Positions 59,407 through 64,000 of a stretch of 64,000 nucleotides of DNA are shown piece after piece. Both the position numbers and the translations under genes were made by a program. Under the pieces are notes generated by a model. The model had not been told where the DNA came from. It ran no database searches and saw only the letters and a program-made list of their open reading frames with translations. Origin of the DNA: Bradyrhizobium hereditatis (GTDB lineage Bacteria > Pseudomonadota > Alphaproteobacteria > Rhizobiales > Xanthobacteraceae); assembly GCF_020329435.1 (NCBI RefSeq), contig NZ_JAGKJK010000005.1, positions 281,501 to 345,500 on the forward strand. The letters run 5' to 3'. Numbering within the stretch: position 1 is the first letter of the stretch; every line of letters begins with the position of its first letter.

Positions 59407-59820
59407 CTATTTCTTTTTGCCAGAGCTCAGGGTCGGCTGCCAGCCTCCGGTCTTCTGGCTGGGTGCCGCGGCAATCACCTTGATCTTCTCTTTCTTTGGC
59501 TTTTTGGCCTCCCGGTTGCCGCGTCGCTCCTTGCTCATATCAGTCTCCTCCAGTTTCTCCAGATGATCGAATTCGTCCGCCAAGAGAACCTGCCCGCGCG
59601 GCGTGCAGATCCTCACGTCCACGTAGCCTTGGTACAGAAGCTGCCTGGCTTTCCTGAGGGCGGCCGCCACCGTAGCGCGGCCGAGATTTTCGCGGACACC
59701 TTCATGATTGCCGCCGACCAGGTATTTCAGTTGCGACCGCCTGGAGACAGCCCGCGCTTTTTGTCTTGATGCGTTTTCCTTGCGCGAATGAGTGCCGACC
59801 TTCCTTGACGCCTTAGGCAT
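59407..59820 (-). CDS. Basic small protein with nested in-frame start
   Basis: 137 residues. The N-terminal part (VAAALRKARQLLYQGYVDVR, ICTPRGQVLLADEFDHLEKL) is a compact alpha/beta region; the last 43 residues (MSKERRGNREAKKPKKEKIK onward, ending TLSSGKKK) are lysine-rich and disordered. A strong site, GGAGGAG, precedes the internal ATG at 59538. So a separate 43-residue protein (59407-59538) may be made from the same frame, or the two were fused by loss of a stop. Confidence 0.55.
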   Translation of the reverse strand: MPKASRKVGTHSRKENASRQKARAVSRRSQLKYLVGGNHEGVRENLGRATVAAALRKARQLLYQGYVDVRICTPRGQVLLADEFDHLEKLEETDMSKERRGNREAKKPKKEKIKVIAAAPSQKTGGWQPTLSSGKKK

Positions 59821-59911
59821 GGATGAAGGCCACCGCGATCACAATGATCACGAGCAACAACGGAATGATAACGGGCGGCACGATCCACTCGGCCAGACGA
59901 CGTTGCCGCAA
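59813..59911 (-). CDS. Possible 32-residue single-helix membrane protein
   Basis: TTG start at 59911 with GGAG 7 bp upstream; sequence MRQRRLAEWIVPPVIIP then a hydrophobic helix ending AVAFIHA. It overlaps the start of the 59820 gene by 8 bp. Small single-pass proteins like this are easily missed; evidence is modest. Confidence 0.35.
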   Translation of the reverse strand: MRQRRLAEWIVPPVIIPLLLVIIVIAVAFIHA

Positions 59912-60131
59912 GAGAATGCTCCTGCTTCTTTGCGGCGGGAGCGCGAGGCCCTCAGTCACCGATGGACGCCGTGGGAAATGCGGTGATCGCCGACAGTACG
60001 CCCATATTCCAACAATAGCGAGCGCCAAAACGCTTCGCGCCCTCGCGACATGAGCGCACAGGAAGCGACAATGAACCGCCTCCATTCGTCGCACCGCACG
60101 AAAGCGATAGCTATTGGGACGAAAGGGGCGC

Positions 60132-60455
60132 ATGCTGCGTTGGGGCGCGACGCTGGCGCAGGCGTTTTCAAGAAGGCAGGCGCACGTGGCTATCGTATCA
60201 CGACGCGAAGTCGTCACCTTCAAGCATCCATTCCGGATCAGGGGCATCGATCGCCTGTTGCCCGCTGGCGATTACGAGCTCGTCATCGACGATGAGGCAC
60301 TCGAGGGGTTGTCGTTCGCGGCGTTCCGTCGCTTAGCCACCATGATCATGGTGCCGGCTAAGGGCTCACGTGGCCTCACGATGGAGATGATCTCGATTGG
60401 CTCGGCCGATCTGGCGGACGCTCAGCGCATCGATGCGAGTCCATCCGATGGCTGA
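60132..60455 (+). CDS. Small hypothetical protein
   Basis: 107 residues from the ATG at 60132 (AAAGGGG just upstream); a GTG at 60186 with AGGCAGG is an alternative giving 89 residues. The core REVVTFKHPFRIRGIDRLLP, then AGDYELVIDDEALEGLSF, is beta-rich and looks conserved. It overlaps the next gene by 8 bp, suggesting coupling. Function unknown. Confidence 0.6.
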   Translation: MLRWGATLAQAFSRRQAHVAIVSRREVVTFKHPFRIRGIDRLLPAGDYELVIDDEALEGLSFAAFRRLATMIMVPAKGSRGLTMEMISIGSADLADAQRIDASPSDG

Positions 60456-60744
60456 CGAACCGCTCGAACTCGACAGCCACCGCGGCATGGCGGCGCAGAA
60501 AGCGACCGACCTCCGCCGTGCATTGGCGGAGGTGGAGACCCATGCGCGGGAGCTGCGCGAGCGCCAGGCGGAGATCGAGCATCACCTGCTGTCGTCCCCG
60601 GCTGCGTCATGGCCGGAAGCCGCCGCCAAGGCTCGCTACGTCATGAAGCTGTATGCCGCAGGACTGCCGCCGGACGACACACGGCATCGCGACCTCGTCG
60701 CCGCCATCCTTGAGGATTTTGCCCGGCTCACCGAGCAGGGCTGA
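60448..60744 (+). CDS. Small helical protein, unknown
   Basis: 98 residues from MADEPLELDS. A long charged helix (ATDLRRALAEVETHARELRE, RQAEIEHHLL) is followed by WPEAAAKARYVMKLYAAG and a C-terminal helix. The start overlaps the stop of the preceding gene. Probably soluble and dimeric. No family recognised. Confidence 0.6.
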   Translation: MADEPLELDSHRGMAAQKATDLRRALAEVETHARELRERQAEIEHHLLSSPAASWPEAAAKARYVMKLYAAGLPPDDTRHRDLVAAILEDFARLTEQG

Positions 60745-60781
60745 GGCGAGATCGCTGCGACGCTTTGAAGGAGTAGGACAT

Positions 60782-61066
60782 ATGACGCTGCTGCGCGGCC
60801 GCTTCATCGGCTATGAATACGACAGGATGGTCGTCCTATTCTCGATGCTCGACGGAGAGAGGGAGGTTCCCTGCGCGATCTCGACCTCCGCCATGGATGA
60901 GCTGGAAGGTGTGGTGCGCGCGAGAGCGGGCGAGCGCGAGATGCAGTTCATGCGCTTGCGTGAGCGCATCGAAGTCTGCGCCGCCGGTAAATACCAGGCG
61001 AGCGAGTTCGAGGGGGCGCCGCCCGGGATCATCCTGCGCAGCATCGATTTCCGGAAACGGCGATAG
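60782..61066 (+). CDS. DUF1488-like small protein
   Basis: 94 residues from MTLLRGRFIGYEYDRMVVLF, with AAGGAG 8 bp upstream. The order of a beta pair (FIGYEYDRMVVLFSM), VPCAISTSAMDELEG and a helical middle resembles DUF1488 proteins, which are small and uncharacterised. It follows the previous gene by 37 bp and probably belongs to the same transcript as the two genes before it. Confidence 0.6.
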   Translation: MTLLRGRFIGYEYDRMVVLFSMLDGEREVPCAISTSAMDELEGVVRARAGEREMQFMRLRERIEVCAAGKYQASEFEGAPPGIILRSIDFRKRR

Positions 61067-61415
61067 CAGCGTTCTTACATACACTGTGTGACATGCGCCA
61101 AAAGATGGTCAGAACCAAACCGCTAATAGCTGCGATCAGGACCTGAAACAGCGCCGAGAGACGATGGCACTACTACCTTAGGACCGAACTCAAGAACGTC
61201 CTGTACAGCACCATCCCAATGGTCTACCGTCTAAATAGAGGGTCGCAGTTGCTGACCCTGAAGCGGTGACGTCCGAAGTCGCTGCTCGTCGTCGTAGCGG
61301 CAGCTAGAGTGCCATCGGAAGGCGCAATCTCATATTCCAGATGCTTTCACCGAAGCGCGGATGCAAGCGGCTCTGCGGCTGCGAACGCGCTCGTGTACAC
61401 ACAAAGGAGAACGTT
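61067..61415. other. Intergenic stretch, nothing recognised
   Basis: 349 bp without a plausible ORF, hairpin terminator or repeat. AAAGGAG at its end is the ribosome site of the next gene. Confidence 0.4.
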
Positions 61416-61787
61416 ATGAGAGTACCCGCAATTTTGCAGGGTGAGGCGCGGACCCGCTTCCTCCAAGGTATCGCTTTCGGCGCTGTTGCGGCGGTGACGA
61501 TCGGATTTATGTGGGGCGGCTGGGTCACTGGCGGCACTGCCACAGCTATGCGCGCAACGGCGGAGAGCAGCGGTCGAATGTCTGTCTTGGTCCCGATGTG
61601 TGTGGCGCAGTTCACCGCGGCGGATGGCGCCCTTACCAAGTTCAAGGCGGCGGGCCCATATTCAAGGGATAACGTCATCGGCGAATTCGTGAAGACCGTT
61701 GCCTCCACGAATATGGACTATTCATTTGCCAGGGCGTGCGCAGCCGGCGTGGAGGCCGAGCTCTCGAAAGCAGCAGCAAAGAGCTGA
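61416..61787 (+). CDS. Membrane-anchored small protein, unknown
   Basis: 123 residues from MRVPAILQGE, with AAAGGAG 7 bp before the ATG. One membrane helix (about 16-38, GIAFGAVAAVTIGFMWGGWV) and a soluble outer part with two cysteines (VPMCVAQF and ARACAAGVE). Frequently seen as a stand-alone small protein in Bradyrhizobium. Function unknown. Confidence 0.65.
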   Translation: MRVPAILQGEARTRFLQGIAFGAVAAVTIGFMWGGWVTGGTATAMRATAESSGRMSVLVPMCVAQFTAADGALTKFKAAGPYSRDNVIGEFVKTVASTNMDYSFARACAAGVEAELSKAAAKS

Positions 61788-61818
61788 GCAGTAGTCGTCA
61801 GAATTGGCGTCCAGCAAA

Positions 61819-61962
61819 ATGAGCGATCACAGCTTGGGGCAGCGTTCTTATCTTATGTACTGCCTGTTGGCCGTCATTCTGATCGGCTGTTATGTGCTGC
61901 TCAATGGCTTTCAGGGCGACAGCTCCGCAACCATGGCGCCGAATTTGATACTCATTCGATGA
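61819..61962 (+). CDS. Possible 47-residue single-pass membrane protein
   Basis: MSDHSLGQRSY then the hydrophobic stretch LMYCLLAVILIGCYVLL and a short tail. It lies 31 bp after the preceding membrane-protein gene. No strong ribosome site is seen. The helix length is right for one membrane crossing. Low to moderate confidence. Confidence 0.4.
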   Translation: MSDHSLGQRSYLMYCLLAVILIGCYVLLNGFQGDSSATMAPNLILIR

Positions 61963-62132
61963 CGTCTCGCGCTATTTCCTGAGAACTTCGCCGGAAACGC
62001 CCGCACGAGGCAGGTGGGTCCGCCACCTCTTCCGTCCGGAAGGGCACGCAGGCGACGTGGCATCCGCGTGCGGTCCAAGCATGGGCCCGAGCAAGCGCGA
62101 TTGGCAGCCCCTAAAAACCGCCGAAGCCGTTA

Positions 62133-62342
62133 TTACCCACGAATGAGCTTTCTCCGAGTTTTCCGCTTCGCAGGTTCGGCTTTAAGCTCAGGGGGATTTG
62201 CTGCCTCGCGGGCAAGCCGCTCCGCACGAAGCCGCAGCATGTTTGACTGGGTCGCCGCTTCCCTCGCCCGATAGTCGGCCATCCCTTCCAAGGCTTCCGC
62301 CAGCTTCTGCTCGGGCGACTTCTTCGTGCGAGTATCTTTCAT
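62133..62342 (-). CDS. Small basic coiled-coil protein, related to 57791-58057
   Basis: 69 residues: MKDTRTKKSPEQKLAEALEG, ADYRAREAAT, LRLRAERLAREA and a Lys/Arg-rich end. The shared ADYRxxE and ERLAREA segments link it to the protein at 57791. Probably an all-helical nucleic-acid- or protein-binding peptide; no function known. Confidence 0.65.
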   Translation of the reverse strand: MKDTRTKKSPEQKLAEALEGMADYRAREAATQSNMLRLRAERLAREAANPPELKAEPAKRKTRRKLIRG

Positions 62343-62506
62343 TTGCTAAATATAGGTACTCAGCCGGGCGAACGCACTAGGCAACTTTGAGCATTGTTAA
62401 GTTCCAGCAGGGATCTCGAAAAACAGCCGAATGTGGGTTCGGATCGGCAGCTCGTCATGGCATGGTCCTGCCAACGTCGGCTTCTCGTACATAGGTGATC
62501 CAGCTC

Positions 62507-62854
62507 ATGAAAAAGCCAGCTAAAGCCACCGGCAAGGATCCGATCATGGGTTTCCGGGCTCCCCCAGCCTTGCGGGCATCAATTGTTCGATGGGCTGAAA
62601 GGCAACCGGACAACCCGTCCCTATCAGAAGCTGTTCGTCGTCTCGTGGAGATGAGCCTTCCGGTCAGGAAGCGATCACGGCAGCAGCAATCAGTAAAGAC
62701 GGGTAATGCGGATGAAATAGCGAGCCGGCAGCTAGACCGGCTTGCGGACAAGACCGCTACTCCGGAAGAACAAGCGAGCCGAAAACGCCGATTGCTTAGA
62801 GGACCAGAGGAATTTCAAAGCTCGCGCGTGGATCGGCGGAACAAGCGGAAGTAG
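62507..62854 (+). CDS. Ribbon-helix-helix-like small protein
   Basis: 115 residues from MKKPAKATGKDP (an ATG four codons earlier is also possible). Residues 12-52 (MGFRAPPALRASIVRWAERQ, SLSEAVRRLVEMSL) match the strand-helix-helix of CopG/Arc-type repressors. The rest is charged and disordered (EEQASRKRRLLRGPEEF). A DNA-binding or antitoxin-like role is possible; no toxin gene is adjacent. Confidence 0.65.
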   Translation: MKKPAKATGKDPIMGFRAPPALRASIVRWAERQPDNPSLSEAVRRLVEMSLPVRKRSRQQQSVKTGNADEIASRQLDRLADKTATPEEQASRKRRLLRGPEEFQSSRVDRRNKRK

Positions 62855-62891
62855 GTGGCGCATCACGATCGATGGGTCCGCACGAACAACG

Positions 62892-63128
62892 CTACTGCTT
62901 GACCGAAGGGGCCTCGAAGATGAATGCAGCCTGGAACACAGGTCCATGGCTGGTTCGCACTTCGATAGCCATGTGATGCCGCTCATCAAGCGGAGAGAGA
63001 TCCCGGGCCAGATCAGCGAGAGAACTCGCGGCCTCGATCTCAGCCGCCGTCTGATTTTCCAATTCGATGCCCTCTTCGTCCGGGTAGAGGATTTCACCGT
63101 CCCTTATGTCGAAGTAATAGCGGCTCAT
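62892..63128 (-). CDS. DUF6894 family protein
   Basis: 78 residues. [20 protein letters not shown] and the following [20 protein letters not shown] match DUF6894, small proteins abundant in Rhizobiales. Its ATG overlaps the rpsU stop by four bases, so the two are translationally coupled. Function unknown. Confidence 0.85.
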   Translation of the reverse strand: MSRYYFDIRDGEILYPDEEGIELENQTAAEIEAASSLADLARDLSPLDERHHMAIEVRTSHGPVFQAAFIFEAPSVKQ

Positions 63129-63451
63129 GAGGGCTTCCCTGAGCCAATGGGATTTACCTCGACGAACCTGGAGGCAAGGTTCGGCGAGGTGGGCCGTGCC
63201 GGAAGAGCGGCGCGTTGCTTGATCTCCTTCTTTTTGGGCGGTGCAGCGATCGAGCCGTCGCGAATGGCCTGTTTTCGCGCGAGCTTGCGCCTCCGGCGCA
63301 CCGCGTCAGACTTCTTTCTGGCAGCCTCTTCAGAAGGCTTCTCGTAAAACCGGCATCGACGCATCTCCCTGAACAAACCCTCTCGCTGCATCTTCTTCTT
63401 CAGCACGCGCAACGCCTGCTCGACATTGTTGTCGCGGACAAATACCTGCAT
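63125..63451 (-). CDS. rpsU: 30S ribosomal protein bS21, extended form
   Basis: 108 residues. The start [20 protein letters not shown], followed by [10 protein letters not shown] and [16 protein letters not shown], is diagnostic of bS21. Usual length is about 70; here about 40 extra residues ([15 protein letters not shown] and on) follow. bS21 helps initiation on the 30S subunit. Bradyrhizobium often has several copies, so this may be a condition-specific paralog. It is coupled to a DUF6894 gene. Confidence 0.88.
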   Translation of the reverse strand: MQVFVRDNNVEQALRVLKKKMQREGLFREMRRCRFYEKPSEEAARKKSDAVRRRRKLARKQAIRDGSIAAPPKKKEIKQRAALPARPTSPNLASRFVEVNPIGSGKPS

Positions 63452-63888
63452 GAGACAATCCTAGCGTTCGGGCTGAGAAGCGGGGTAGGTGCTTGTCAGG
63501 CACCATCACAGAGCAAGCTTGATGGATATCGATTCCAGGAGACGGCCTCGGTGACTGCTCACCGATCTCAGGCCGCACGCACCAAGCAAGTCGCTAACAC
63601 GAGCGCTCCCGTGAAGCGACGTGACCACTCACCGCCGATCATGTCAACCACAGCTCGCCCTTGAGCTGCTGAATCCCGAGGAAAGCGGGTGGGGGAACTC
63701 GCGAATAGCGCAATTAAATTGGTTGCGCCCTTGCAAAGTAGTGAGGGGCGTATACATTGCCTTTATTCGATTAGCCGCCGTGCCTTGTTGAATGTGCCCG
63801 CGGGCTCCTTTTCCAAAGACATCGACGACGTTGAATTGGTTCGCGTGAAGGCCACGCGAAAACGCGCATGTGCGCTTTGGAGAACAAA
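63452..63888. other. Leader region of the cold-shock gene
   Basis: No convincing gene on either strand. The last about 180 bases before the ATG are compatible with a long 5' untranslated region like that of cspA-type mRNAs, but no structure was worked out. Confidence 0.35.
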
Positions 63889-64000
63889 ATGACGACAGGT
63901 ACCGTGAAATGGTTCAACGGCCAAAAAGGCTTCGGATTTATCCAGCCGAACGATGGCGGCAATGATGTGTTCGTGCACATCAGCGCGCTCGAGCGCGCCG
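63889..64000 (+). CDS. Cold-shock protein, N-terminal part (cut by window end)
   Basis: 37 residues visible, starting [23 protein letters not shown]1 (KGFGFI) and RNP2 (VFVHIS) of the cold-shock domain are both present. It binds single-stranded RNA/DNA and acts as an RNA chaperone. A TTTGGAGAA site precedes the ATG. The stop lies beyond the window. Confidence 0.93.
   Translation, partial: MTTGTVKWFNGQKGFGFIQPNDGGNDVFVHISALERA

Noticed and set aside
1..64000. tRNA, rRNA, CRISPR arrays, transposases, phage genes, origin
   Set aside because: Looked for conserved tRNA arms, direct-repeat/spacer arrays and transposase or integrase motifs by eye; none seen.

Overview
The window reads as a chromosomal segment of an alphaproteobacterium of the Bradyrhizobium / Rhodopseudomonas group. 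The evidence is high GC with strongly GC-biased third codon positions, an ispH-thrB-rnhA operon, trcR (DUF1013), minCDE, a glucan exporter of the NdvA type, TAXI-TRAP and Bug solute-binding proteins, DUF6894 / DUF1488 / DUF892 small proteins, a long-tailed bS21, and many short palindromic dispersed repeats. No tRNA, rRNA, insertion sequence, phage gene or CRISPR array was found. The genus is an inference from gene content.

Layout. 0-5 kb: the 3' end of a sensor histidine kinase, then small secreted or membrane-anchored proteins of unknown function. 4.2-8 kb: a DMT exporter divergent from a MocR/PdxR-type regulator, and a Tat-exported metallo-beta-lactamase-fold protein. 8-13.2 kb: a large MscS channel, a nitronate monooxygenase and an acyl-CoA synthetase. 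13.2-15.1 kb: the division-site operon minC-minD-minE with a CtrA-type site in its promoter. 15.6-17.9 kb: a membrane protein of unknown function, a possible 16-codon leader ORF and an orphan periplasmic binding protein with an extra N-terminal domain. 17.9-25.5 kb: a thioesterase, a Fic toxin module, an SDR/nitronate monooxygenase pair, a YqaA-like membrane protein, a HisE-like protein and an NMT1-type binding protein. 25.8-31.9 kb: NdvA-like exporter, D,D-carboxypeptidase, FadD and DUF924.

31.9-42.2 kb: peroxiredoxin converging on rnhA-thrB-ispH, with a 47-bp perfect inverted repeat at the junction; then trcR, two small genes, propionyl-CoA synthetase and two TPR proteins sharing an LprI-like tail. 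42.2-48 kb: Na+/H+ antiporter, SDR, and a two-gene TAXI-TRAP transporter closed by a strong terminator. 48-55.5 kb: a degenerate receiver-EAL protein, secreted small proteins, a lysozyme-like protein, a Bug binding protein, NUDIX, PaaI thioesterase and aldo/keto reductase. 55.6-64 kb: an island of small genes (PilZ, DUF892, coiled-coil and ribbon-helix-helix-like proteins, DUF1488, DUF6894, rpsU) ending in the first 112 bases of a cold-shock gene.

Most genes are housekeeping or nutrient uptake. Acyl-CoA metabolism recurs (two AMP-binding ligases, PrpE, two thioesterases, SDRs, nitronate monooxygenases). The least explained parts are the perfect palindrome, the pseudo-receiver/pseudo-EAL protein, the unit beside minCDE, the Fic partner and the small-protein island. 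Many start codons were moved from the longest reading frame to the one with a convincing Shine-Dalgarno; each such choice is stated.
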